Origin: Carpediemonas membranifera
Lineage: Eukaryota; Fornicata
Assembly: GCA_019828565.1 (NCBI GenBank)
Contig: JAHDYR010000067.1
Span: forward strand, 124,001-188,000
DNA: 64,000 nucleotides
Direction: 5' to 3'
The notes beneath the pieces were generated by a model. The model did no database searches, was not told the DNA's origin, and saw only the letters and a program-made list of their open reading frames with translations. Shown one piece after another: positions 52,465-61,222 of this stretch (positions are counted from its first letter, which is position 1; every line of letters begins with the position of its first letter). The position numbers were made by a program, and so were the translations under genes.

Positions 52465-53988
52465 TCAAACAACAATTTCTGCTGGTATTGGTTTCTCATA
52501 CAACGGCATCCATGGAAGAGTTGGTGTCCACCGCAGAATATTGTTGTACGCGTACCACCGTTTGTTGAGTGGGTTGAACAGCCAGTAAGTGCTGGGGGAC
52601 TTATCCATCAGTGTCACTGCATATTTTGATGCCTCAAAGCGCGCAATAGCAGGAAACCCATGCGATTGTCTCGAAACCACAGTTTGTCTGCTCCCGCCGT
52701 CTACTCGCACATAGATAAGGACGTTGTTGGGCAATAGCACAAACTTGGAAAGTGGGTACAACCTATACACCTCATGTTCGCTGCAAGGAATCGGGTTTGG
52801 GTCCAAAAATAGAGATCGGACAATGTTGGGGATGAGTCGGGATCTACCGATGAGATAGCAATCATTGCCAGATCTAACGATCATAAACCTAGACTGTGCA
52901 ACAAAGATGATTGCGTCGATCCAGACAGGTGTCCTCCTGAACCCCGGATGGGCGACATCCGTCATGTCATCAGCGGGAATATGACCAGTGGTATTACCGG
53001 TGAAGAACTGGGCTGGGACTATATTCTTTGTCTTGGATGCCCGGACCGTTCCGGACAAGATAACAAGTCCAGGCACGGCCCTGATCCCTCCAAGATTGAC
53101 GGGAAGTTTCACCTTAGCAAACGAAGAGAATCGGTGAGTGAGGGCCACATCGTGTCCAAACCAAGCCATCATATTAACGCCATACTCCTGAGAAGGCGCT
53201 GTAACGAGCACCCCGTGCATTGTGTGCAACATGATGTAAGTGTTGCAGTGGCAGTCAAGAACAAATCGATGCCTGCACCACAGATGCATCTTGGCAAGCT
53301 TCTCAGCTATGGCTGCGGGGAAAACCGCCTGATGGACAGATGTAACACGAGCGAACCACAAGTTGCCAATGTAGAACGCCTTGCTGGTTGAGAAGAAGAA
53401 ACACTTGCCATCAGACCAGAACCGCATGATCCGGTGACGGAATGAACGATGATTGTCGTGGAAGACAAACCCACAATAATGCACGAGCTCTGATGCATCA
53501 TAGCTCTTGATGACAGTCCGATCTCTCTTAGCAACACTATGTGAAAACATGAACTTCCTGCACATGAACCAGAGAGCGCTCGAGTCACCATCGGTCACCG
53601 TCCTCAGTATGGCCCACAACGTCCCTTGTATAAGCGTGTGAAGACGGTCGGGCAGCGATTCGCCTTCGCGAAGCTGAACATCCATGCTTAGCTGTGGATG
53701 GCTTCGCAGTTTGATGACGCGAGAGAGAATCCGGGCAACCTGCGATGCCTGATCCGAATTCTCAAGCTCTTGCGCGTGAAGACAAGCAAGCTGAAGCATG
53801 TCATCAAACGTCTCCAGGTCTTGAAAGATGTGATAGAAATGCGAACGCGCAGGGAACATAAAGAAGACCCTTGTGGCTTGTTCTAAATAGCCCGGCAGGT
53901 TGTTGGGCAAAGTTTTGCACAGGACACAAGAGTTCCAGTAAAGGTCACAAACACTGAGCGACAATTGTCTGTGATTAGAATCAGTCAT
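52465..53988 (-). CDS. unknown 507-aa protein, beta-rich
   Basis: ATG 53988 (MTDSNHRQLSLSV). The frame is open 52 codons upstream with a hydrophobic stretch but no better start. The sequence has repeated short beta-like segments with aromatic and Gly turns (MMAWFGHDVALTHRFSS, CYLIGRSRLIPNIV, YWLFNPLNKRWYAYN), suggestive of a propeller, but I cannot assign a family. About 60 bp upstream the minus strand reads ATGCCATTTTCTCCACC, nearly the start of the caspase-like gene (MPFS-P-FG), so a short 5' exon or a shared promoter segment is possible. Confidence 0.55.
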   Translation of the reverse strand: MTDSNHRQLSLSVCDLYWNSCVLCKTLPNNLPGYLEQATRVFFMFPARSHFYHIFQDLETFDDMLQLACLHAQELENSDQASQVARILSRVIKLRSHPQLSMDVQLREGESLPDRLHTLIQGTLWAILRTVTDGDSSALWFMCRKFMFSHSVAKRDRTVIKSYDASELVHYCGFVFHDNHRSFRHRIMRFWSDGKCFFFSTSKAFYIGNLWFARVTSVHQAVFPAAIAEKLAKMHLWCRHRFVLDCHCNTYIMLHTMHGVLVTAPSQEYGVNMMAWFGHDVALTHRFSSFAKVKLPVNLGGIRAVPGLVILSGTVRASKTKNIVPAQFFTGNTTGHIPADDMTDVAHPGFRRTPVWIDAIIFVAQSRFMIVRSGNDCYLIGRSRLIPNIVRSLFLDPNPIPCSEHEVYRLYPLSKFVLLPNNVLIYVRVDGGSRQTVVSRQSHGFPAIARFEASKYAVTLMDKSPSTYWLFNPLNKRWYAYNNILRWTPTLPWMPLYEKPIPAEIVV

Positions 53989-54112
53989 GTTCCCCCTATA
54001 GCTGTTCTTAAACTGCACTGCCAAAATGAGGTGGAGAAAATGGCATCGACATTTTTTACGTAGGACCAATATAAACAGCGAAAAAACGTAAAGGAAACAA
54101 AACTGGGAGGAC

Positions 54113-56680
54113 ATGCATATCTCCACACAAGCTACTTTGGTCATCTGGAGAATGACACCTTACGGTAACATTCTAGCACCATCAAGCGTTTCCGCCGTCA
54201 ATGTCATTCTAGCAAACGTTTACACCTCGATCCAAGGACACCACGCTAATGGCATGGATCGACGGTTCCGTCAATGCGATAAGGATTCGCGTTCGTTGTT
54301 CAAGGCTGTCTTGCTATCTCTAACTGATGGTGATATTGACAAGAGCATTCTTGATCCTGTCTTTGTTTCCTTGCTTGATGGTAATACGGATCGTTTTCGA
54401 CGTAACATATGTGCTACTGTCAGAGAGTACACACCAACATGGTCCCATGCCTTCTCACCTGCGTCGGACGAGAGAGATAGCTTGTGCGAGGACAACCACC
54501 TGCTACTCGAGAAGATTGAGAACACCGAGCATGCATTTCAGTTCGCAATGGCGCTCAAGCGGATCACTGAAGGTGTCAATGTCGTTGATGATGAGGTTAC
54601 TGTCTTTAACGCGATCGCCAAAAGGCTGGGTATCCAGACCATGAAGTTTGATGTCTCACATTATGCTCTCAAAGACCTTGGGTGTGATATTAGGAACGTG
54701 TTCGGAGTGAAAGAAGCCATGAAAGATCACGAGGCAGATTTTTTCGAGAGTCTTGTACCAGACGAGATACACTGTTCGCACAACACGTTTCGTTATGATC
54801 AAAACAACCAGAAGTTCCCTCTCGAACATACGACACGTTTCCCAATTGCAGCTGACGCAATAGGCTCCTTGCCGGTTCCGGTCAACAACTACTTACATGA
54901 TGGAACGCACATTACTATCTTCTTCAACAGCGAAGATGAACGAGATCAATGTGTCTCCATGCTTTCCCACCTCAACCCCACCAAGTTGAAAAGCGATCGG
55001 TGGGCCTTTGTCAAGTCGGTTAAGTATAACATTTCCAGCCGTATTGCACGAGGCATTCAGTCACCACAGTATCTCGAGACAGCCAGAGATATTTGGTATG
55101 ATACAACGACACATGTTAGCAGAGAAGCGCGTGTTGAAGCTAGCTACATTCCAGTTGACATTCTCATCTGGTTTGATGCATGGCGAGGGACTACGACCGC
55201 TGTCAAATTCAGGCTGATTGACATGACAGGAGAGGTCTTTCCGCAGAGAGTGACATCACCATTCAGACTGCTTGAGTACCAGGGAAAGGAGGATCTTTTG
55301 CCAACATACTTTGAGTATATTCAGTCTAACGTGGAAGAGGCAATCCAGAAGTCATTCCAAGTGCGAGAAACTGGAAGGTGGGCAAGAATCAACAGAGTAT
55401 TGCTGATTGGTGACCACCCTGCCATGTCGACAGTTGTGGGCTCGCTGCAAGGAGGGCATTATCCATCGCCTTTCCAATCGAATAGTAAGCGAAACATGGG
55501 TTGGATGCCGTTTGGCGCCACGTTCCGGACCACACTTCAGCACGTCCTCCAAGCCAAAGAAGGTAGTATTGCTGAATCTACATCGGGTATTCCAGATCCT
55601 GCCGCGCACTGGGGCAGCTTTCTCCTGGCGACTGACCGAAGGCGTTCGTTGGAATACAGAAGAAGAAGGTTACGTCAAACTCTCTTTGAGGGATCGTCGA
55701 TTGCTCCTGACAGTGTGTTTCTTATCCCCCCAATCATGCACTGTTGCCATCATTTCATGGGTCAGGTGGCCCTAATGGCGGGAATGTTCAAACCGCGGAA
55801 TGACGGCTCACGAGAAGAGAACGCTCAGTGGGGACGTTATCTGCAATCTATCCAAGATTTCAAACCGCCAGATCGTACAACTGGGTGTAATGAGCATATG
55901 TTAGGCCGCAGGTTGATGGCCAACATGGCAACGACGTACTATCATGCGTTTCCTGTCTCTGTTCAGTCCATCTTCAGACTAATGGGATATCTTTTCTCCC
56001 ATTATTACTCAACTGCGACAGTGACGGAAGATATCGTGTGGTGGCATCGAGTTGCTGCACTGTTGGTCCACTTACTCCATGTAAGCCTCTCCTTGGTCAC
56101 TGATAAGCCCATCCCGGTTCCCACACCATCCGAGGCAAAATCAATGCGGCCATTCACTCAGACGCTATATAGCAATGCAATTGTCGCAACCATTCCCGAG
56201 ATACAAGCCGCAACAATGCTTCCTTTTGGTGTCATCATTGAGGAGTACTTCGAGAGAGACTTCATTGGCAACCAGGATGCTCGTGTACATTTGAGGAGGA
56301 ACACAGTTCTGCAGCAAGTTATTCTGAGAGAACAAGCGGAGATGTTCTATCGGTTCCTGCGCGGTCCTGTATCTTATGGTCGACGTGAGGGCCACGTACC
56401 ACTTCTTTCCCCTCTGATCAGCCTCCGAGTACACAAATGTTGCAAAGATCACGCTCAATGGATTCGTATTCAACAGGATATGACAGAAACGTTGCCAAAG
56501 TCTGATGTCAACGATCTGAATAGAAAATTCGAGCAGAACGTCGCTCATTTGTGGGAAAGCATGCTGAGACGAGCGCGAAAGTCATGGAACAATGAAGACT
56601 GGCTGTTTATCAAGGTTCGGGATGATCGTGAGAACGGTGTTCGTCTTGACGTGTGTCTATGCAGAGAAGGCTGTCCATAA
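54113..56680 (+). CDS. large DDE-like protein, candidate transposase of Element B
   Basis: 855 aa from ATG 54113, homologous to the Element A protein. Candidate acidic residues: ILIWFDAWRGTTTAVKFRLID (Asp about residue 353), VLLIGDHPAMSTVVGSLQGG (Asp about 433) and VIIEEYFERDFIGNQDARV (Glu about 709). Between them lie DRTTGCNEHMLGRRLMA and HAFPVSVQSIFRLMGYLFSHYYS, strongly conserved with A. It is the last gene before the right end in both elements. RNase-H-fold transposase is my inference; other nucleic-acid enzymes are possible. Confidence 0.55.
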   Translation: MHISTQATLVIWRMTPYGNILAPSSVSAVNVILANVYTSIQGHHANGMDRRFRQCDKDSRSLFKAVLLSLTDGDIDKSILDPVFVSLLDGNTDRFRRNICATVREYTPTWSHAFSPASDERDSLCEDNHLLLEKIENTEHAFQFAMALKRITEGVNVVDDEVTVFNAIAKRLGIQTMKFDVSHYALKDLGCDIRNVFGVKEAMKDHEADFFESLVPDEIHCSHNTFRYDQNNQKFPLEHTTRFPIAADAIGSLPVPVNNYLHDGTHITIFFNSEDERDQCVSMLSHLNPTKLKSDRWAFVKSVKYNISSRIARGIQSPQYLETARDIWYDTTTHVSREARVEASYIPVDILIWFDAWRGTTTAVKFRLIDMTGEVFPQRVTSPFRLLEYQGKEDLLPTYFEYIQSNVEEAIQKSFQVRETGRWARINRVLLIGDHPAMSTVVGSLQGGHYPSPFQSNSKRNMGWMPFGATFRTTLQHVLQAKEGSIAESTSGIPDPAAHWGSFLLATDRRRSLEYRRRRLRQTLFEGSSIAPDSVFLIPPIMHCCHHFMGQVALMAGMFKPRNDGSREENAQWGRYLQSIQDFKPPDRTTGCNEHMLGRRLMANMATTYYHAFPVSVQSIFRLMGYLFSHYYSTATVTEDIVWWHRVAALLVHLLHVSLSLVTDKPIPVPTPSEAKSMRPFTQTLYSNAIVATIPEIQAATMLPFGVIIEEYFERDFIGNQDARVHLRRNTVLQQVILREQAEMFYRFLRGPVSYGRREGHVPLLSPLISLRVHKCCKDHAQWIRIQQDMTETLPKSDVNDLNRKFEQNVAHLWESMLRRARKSWNNEDWLFIKVRDDRENGVRLDVCLCREGCP

Positions 56681-57593
56681 ATCGTAGTTGTATTTAGCGG
56701 GGGAGACAATAATCAACCACACGCCCGACCAAGCAGGAAAGTGACGCCCCTGGGATTGACGGGGGGAAACCCCGCATATTCCGGCAGCAAAACTTCGCTG
56801 AAACGGAACCACATAATTACTTGACTGATTTTGGATCTTAGAGAAGACTTGACGCGCATAAACTCAGGTTGATCGTCAAGATCTCCGAAAGGAACGCAAC
56901 TGCTGCCTAAATCACCTTTTATCATTATTAGTCGGTTCAGCTTTTTTCTCGCAAGTCCGTCATCATTTCGTGACATAATCCGCGGGATCCGTAGCGAACG
57001 ATGACTCCTCGGAAAAAAACACATAGTTGTGCTCTACACTTGACCTACATTCCAAATATTCACTTTGTTCTTTCCAACGGCTCAGTTTTGTCATGCGTTG
57101 ACCGACCAAGAATGTGAGCGTACACTGACACTATTGGTTGCATGATGTGAAACATCGTGTATTGCGTACATGAACAAAGTTTTAAGCTGTTATGACTCGT
57201 ATTCGTTGAGATATGGCTGTTTGTTCATACGCCTAAAAATGCACACATGGTCAAATCTGTCGAAACAAAAAAGAATTGGGAATATCTCGGGAATGACACG
57301 TTGCCGTTTTTCAAAAATCGGGCAAGCCCAACGAATGATAGTATGGGATCGCCTGCATCATTTGCAAAAAACGGCAACGTGTCAATCTCTAGATATCGCC
57401 AATTCTGCATAAAAACTTTTTTTTGCAAGGCATAGAACTCTACACTGTGAGCACTAGTGTATTAGTGCTTGCAGAAGCGGTTACTTGAGTCGATGAAGTA
57501 TACGCACATGACATAATTAATTAAAACAGTTTAATATTGAGTGAGCCACCAGGAATTTCCCTTATCCAATCAGGGAATTTCCTCGGGGGAAAG
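56681..57593. other. Element B right non-coding region with conserved block and hairpin
   Basis: Conserved blocks shared with A: CCCCGCATATTCCGGCAGC near 56770 (A: near 28312) and CAGTTTTGTCATGCGTTGAC near 57084 (A: near 28825). A hairpin lies at 57273-57316 / 57361-57405 (core GACACGTTGCCGTTTTT). A palindrome at 57549-57621 overlaps the right TIR. Confidence 0.65.
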
Positions 57594-57647
57594 CCCGAGG
57601 AAATTCCCCTACCCAATAAGGGAAATTCCTGCACCCTGGACAGTATG
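57594..57647 (-). repeat. Element B right terminal inverted repeat
   Basis: Reverse complement of 40874-40927 with one difference; the inner side extends into a larger palindrome from 57549. Confidence 0.85.
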
Positions 57648-57939
57648 TGCGGTGTATTGGCGGCCAAACTGCTTGTATATAAGATCGACGACCTCGTCAA
57701 GAAAGTAGTCGCTCTGAGGGAGTATCTTGGTAATGTAGGCCTTCACCTCACTTGAGCGCTGTCTTCGTTCTCTCCTTAGGCTTCTCCTGGCGACCTTCCT
57801 TGATAATACGACTGATGTTCGTCTTCGAACCAGCCTTCCATGTGCTATTGCATAAATGAACGATTTCACTGACAGGTGTTCCGTAATCGTGCTCTCTGTG
57901 GATGAAGGCCACCATCTCAAGTGGATATACCATCTCCAA
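57648..57939 (-). pseudogene. Tc1/mariner-type transposase, N-terminal fragment
   Basis: MEMVYPLEMVAFIHREHDYGTPVSEIVHL...NISRIIKEGRQ is a first helix-turn-helix. After a one-base shift near 57753 comes VKAYITKILPQSDYFLDEVVDLIYKQFGRQYTAHTV, the second HTH of Tc1-type transposases. It is cut off at the tip of Element B; the catalytic domain is missing and does not appear on the other side of B. Confidence 0.6.
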
Positions 57940-57959
57940 TTTTAGACCTTGTGCGTTAA

Positions 57960-58045
57960 TTAGGGAAGTAATTTAGTGGGGACGACACCCATGTGTCGAC
58001 TTTGGCTTTTGTAAAACTATTGTTCTCTCACAACCTTTTGCCAGA
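57960..58045 (+). repeat. LTR-like fragment, gypsy family
   Basis: GACGACACCCATGTGTCGAC followed by TTTTGTAAAACTATTGTTCTCTCAC resembles the middle and end of the 39429-39530 LTR. No intact ends. Confidence 0.4.
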
Positions 58046-58165
58046 CTGCACAATGACTCACATCATACTTTTCAAAAGGTCTATTTTTCATTTAACGGGC
58101 AATCTGTAGTGGCCATATTTAAGCTCCAATAAATTCCCAATCACACCGTGGTGATCACAAGTGCG

Positions 58166-59185
58166 ATGGATAGGAGGAGACGTGTGTTCTCAATCGGTGA
58201 AAGAGAAGCGATCAGAGCTGCTGGAGAACGACTAGGGCCAACTGCAGCGGCGAAAGAGTTCGATCTGCCGCTTCAAACTGTCAAGGGCATTATATACAGG
58301 AACAGAGACGGAAAACAACGAGGACCAGCAAGGAACGAAGGGCTTTATGGACAGGTACGCGAGACTATGTTGAACAAACGCGGAAATCTCAAGCTCCTTC
58401 ATCTACAGTACAACGCCGAGATGGGAAGCTCAGTGCCGAGGACGACATTCGCCCGCTGCCTCGCTGAGGCTCGCCTCTCTGTCCGCTGTGGGTCCAAAGG
58501 AGCCAAGTGCATGCGACGAGAAGACTGGGTTGAGGTAGCCAGGATGAGAGCCAAGTACATCACTCACGTTGGGCAGGTTCTAGTGCACGACGAGAGCATG
58601 TTCACCTGGAGGGGCATCAGAGACATCACTGACAAGGTGGTGGCTCCAACTGGGACGAACCAGGTGACAATCCCGCTAGATCGACTGGTAATCCCGACAG
58701 TGACGCTTACTGCGCTCATCTCCGTCGAGGGATTTGTCTTTGGCGATGTCTACGTTGGCACGAAGGGCGCTATCAACGGAGAACGATTCAAGAGGATCCT
58801 GCAGAGCGCTAGTGACGTTATTTATCCATATCCTGGCAAGCATTCGGTCATTATCACCGATAACGCGAGCTTTCATGACCGCGATGCAATGCAAGAGATT
58901 GTTGATGGCTTTGGCTGCATGGTTATATGGACTCCGCCCAATGAATCCACTGTTAGTCCCATCGAAGAAGCGTTCGGGCACCTTAAGGCAACAGTGAACG
59001 AAGAGGCCGCAAAGGCGATTATTGGGGGCAAAATACGCTGGACTGCTGAGCAAGTGAGCGAAGTCATCCTCAGGCACGCATTCTCACAGCCTGCGCATCG
59101 TTTTCCTCGCTTGTTCATGCGTGCTGGCATTTCTGCCACGACTGACTGGTCCTACTGGGATAGATCAGCATATGGCAAGCTATAA
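58166..59185 (+). CDS. IS630/Tc1-mariner transposase, DD34E
   Basis: 339 aa from the first ATG (58166). An N-terminal HTH (GERLGPTAAAKEFDLPLQTVKGIIY) and a second helical region precede the catalytic domain: VLVHDESMF (first Asp), VIITDNASFHD (second Asp), TPPNESTVSPIEEAFGHLK (Glu). Thirty-four residues separate the second Asp and Glu. The usual NPIE is SPIE here. The frame is intact and could be active. Cut-and-paste transposition at TA sites is expected for the family. Confidence 0.88.
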   Translation: MDRRRRVFSIGEREAIRAAGERLGPTAAAKEFDLPLQTVKGIIYRNRDGKQRGPARNEGLYGQVRETMLNKRGNLKLLHLQYNAEMGSSVPRTTFARCLAEARLSVRCGSKGAKCMRREDWVEVARMRAKYITHVGQVLVHDESMFTWRGIRDITDKVVAPTGTNQVTIPLDRLVIPTVTLTALISVEGFVFGDVYVGTKGAINGERFKRILQSASDVIYPYPGKHSVIITDNASFHDRDAMQEIVDGFGCMVIWTPPNESTVSPIEEAFGHLKATVNEEAAKAIIGGKIRWTAEQVSEVILRHAFSQPAHRFPRLFMRAGISATTDWSYWDRSAYGKL

Positions 59186-59189
59186 ATGT

Positions 59190-60068
59190 TTATTCCTCTC
59201 TTGCTAGCAGCCTGTCAATGGCCTTGAGCGTCTCTTGCCGAACTGCCGGATCATCTAAGCGTTTGAGGCTTCCACTCGTTCTTCTGACGAGTATGTGAGC
59301 ATGGATCTCCATGACTAGAGAGTAAACGTCTCCATACGTGGCAAAAGGGTAGATTCCGGAAGAATCCATTGTTGTTGGCATGTGAGAAGGATCTGACAAC
59401 TCCTGAGACAGAGTTGAGTCGAGCGGCTGACTGATGGTTAGATGGCGTCCTGGCAGCAGCACACGGTCACCTGAGGAGAATATCTGAGCTTGGTTCTCTT
59501 CCGAAGACTGTGCCCCTCGCTCGGGACGCTGCTCTTCGTCGAAGGTTATGACGTCATTGCTGTCGTGCTCCTTGGCGACACGAGACCAGAAACTTGCCGT
59601 GACAACAACAGCGTAAAGGGTGATGGATGCTTGCCCCTGCTCTGCCGCCTGGAGTAAATACTCGATCCAATCATCGGCGGTAAGAATGGCGTGGTTCGGG
59701 CTGTGATGAAACAGCAGTACTGAAGACCCACAGTGTCGCTGTGCCTTCAGGTAGACGTTGCGAGGGTTCAGTACATCCGCTGGGGAGAGAGAGAAGGTTG
59801 TATCACCTCTCTTGCCCAGTTTGACGGATGTGAACATGACGAATGCGTAATCATTATCTTTGAAGTTGGCAAAAGCGGACTTCTTGCCATTTCTCTTCAG
59901 AAGTGGTACTCCGGCTAGGCTTCCTACCTTCAGAGCAACAATGAGGTCACGTTGAACGGACAGAAGCTGTTCCTCGCTGAATGACACCTCTCTTCGCATC
60001 GAAAGGCTCCCCTCGCTGCTATGAACCTTCCACTGCTGTATCGACGGAGCTGTGACTGGCTGTGACAT
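59190..60068 (-). CDS. second protein of mariner element 1, unknown
   Basis: 292 aa, single frame from ATG 60068, which is about 40 bp inside the right TIR. Mixed alpha/beta (YAFVMFTSVKLGKRGDTTFSLSPADVLNPRNVYLKAQRH; ITLYAVVVTASFWSRVAKEH), Ser/Glu-rich linker, C-terminal helix. No family recognised. Convergent with the transposase. An accessory protein is unusual in Tc1/mariner elements. Confidence 0.7.
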   Translation of the reverse strand: MSQPVTAPSIQQWKVHSSEGSLSMRREVSFSEEQLLSVQRDLIVALKVGSLAGVPLLKRNGKKSAFANFKDNDYAFVMFTSVKLGKRGDTTFSLSPADVLNPRNVYLKAQRHCGSSVLLFHHSPNHAILTADDWIEYLLQAAEQGQASITLYAVVVTASFWSRVAKEHDSNDVITFDEEQRPERGAQSSEENQAQIFSSGDRVLLPGRHLTISQPLDSTLSQELSDPSHMPTTMDSSGIYPFATYGDVYSLVMEIHAHILVRRTSGSLKRLDDPAVRQETLKAIDRLLAREE

Positions 60069-60215
60069 GGGTGCTTATACAATGATCCAAATCACAATTT
60101 TGGGGAGCTTAAATATGGGCACTACAGAATATATAATTACCCTCAACATATTGCGCTCCTCAGTAAAAATGACCGAATTTGAGTCGATTGATGCGGACAA
60201 TATTGAACGCAAGAA

Positions 60216-61193
60216 ATGGCTGTAACGGCAGAAGCACGAGCACAGATTGTACGTTTATATCAAGCTAACATGAAGAAGGTTGTTATACAGAAAGTTATGG
60301 CGGGGAACGGCGTCGCCATCAGTGCCAAGACCATATATCGTATTATCAGAGACCACGAGGCTAGTGTGAATGGCAACAAGACAAGTACTGAACCGAATAA
60401 GCGTATATCTAAGCGAGCGCGCAACCATCGGCAGCTGGTTACCCTTGTGCGCCGTAAGCTTGACCTTGACGAACCATTTCACGCCAAGACCCTCGCAGAG
60501 GAGCTGGCCACGGTCTCACATGAACATATGAGCGGTGAGACCATTCGGCGCGAGCTGAAAAACATGGGACTGTCCTATAAAGTGGGCGACAAGCAGTTTC
60601 AGGAGAGTGACGATCAGCGCGTTCGCGATTACTGGGCGTACTACGCCACGTACATCAGACCTAACCACTCCATCAAGGACATTATGTTCCTAGATGAGTC
60701 CTCGTTCGACAGTCATGAGGTTCGGGGCAAGAGCTGGCTTCCGAAGGGTCGACACGTCGTGAAGGTCTCCGGCAAGACGTACGGCAAGCGCATGTCGGTT
60801 TGCGCCCTTCTAGGCATCGAGGGCATGGTCTGCCGCACGTTCACCACTGGCACTTATAAGGCCGACGATTTCTTCTCCTCCCTCGAGAGATTCTGCGAGG
60901 TCATCAAGGACAAGAACAGAGTTCTGGTACTCGACAACGCTCGGTCTCACAAGAATACCGACAAGGAGCTCTGGGCGCGACTGGCGAACACCTACAACAT
61001 CGACTTCGTCTTCCTCCCGGGGTACTCTCCCCAACTCAACCCCATCGAGAGAGTCTTCGGGATTGTCAAGGCAAACATCGCCAGGTACAAGCCCAAGGGT
61101 GAGAGGCACACGGCGCATGTCATTCGTGCGATGGACGAGGCTCACAAGTCCATTGACATCCCCGCACTTTACCGCTCCTGCGGCTACTACTGA
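60216..61193 (+). CDS. Tc1/mariner transposase, DD37E spacing
   Basis: 325 aa from ATG 60216. Two N-terminal HTHs (AQIVRLYQANMKKVVIQKVM...SAKTIYRIIRDHE; LAEELATVSHEHMSGETIRRELK). Catalytic residues: IMFLDESSFD, VLVLDNARSH, LPGYSPQLNPIERVFGIVK. Thirty-seven residues lie between the second Asp and the Glu. Frame intact; probably functional. Confidence 0.9.
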   Translation: MAVTAEARAQIVRLYQANMKKVVIQKVMAGNGVAISAKTIYRIIRDHEASVNGNKTSTEPNKRISKRARNHRQLVTLVRRKLDLDEPFHAKTLAEELATVSHEHMSGETIRRELKNMGLSYKVGDKQFQESDDQRVRDYWAYYATYIRPNHSIKDIMFLDESSFDSHEVRGKSWLPKGRHVVKVSGKTYGKRMSVCALLGIEGMVCRTFTTGTYKADDFFSSLERFCEVIKDKNRVLVLDNARSHKNTDKELWARLANTYNIDFVFLPGYSPQLNPIERVFGIVKANIARYKPKGERHTAHVIRAMDEAHKSIDIPALYRSCGYY

Positions 61194-61222
61194 TTAAACG
61201 TGATTGAAGGTTCTAAGCAAGT

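Larger units (their letters stand above)
40874..57647. mobile_element. Element B: 16.8-kb TIR transposon
   Basis: 54-bp TIRs (40874-40927 and 57594-57647, one difference) beginning CATACTGTCCAGGG. The first eight bases equal those of Element A's TIR, the rest differ. The subterminal block TTTAAATCCTGCTAG starts at 41053, 179 bp in, exactly as in A. Gene set overlaps A. Flanks show no target duplication (left ...GACAA, right TGCGG...). Confidence 0.75.
58104..60127. mobile_element. two-gene Tc1/mariner (IS630-type) element 1
   Basis: Inverted ends CTGTAGTG(G/C)CCATATTTAAGCTCC at 58104 and 60127. Flanks read AAT on both sides rather than a clean TA. Encodes a transposase from the left and a second, convergent gene from the right, stop codons 4 bp apart. 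Confidence 0.8.

Noticed and set aside
6642-57647. Polinton/Maverick or integrated giant-virus or virophage identity for Elements A and B
   Set aside because: No protein-primed polymerase, packaging ATPase, maturation protease or capsid proteins; a retroviral-type integrase is also absent. The gene set does not fit.
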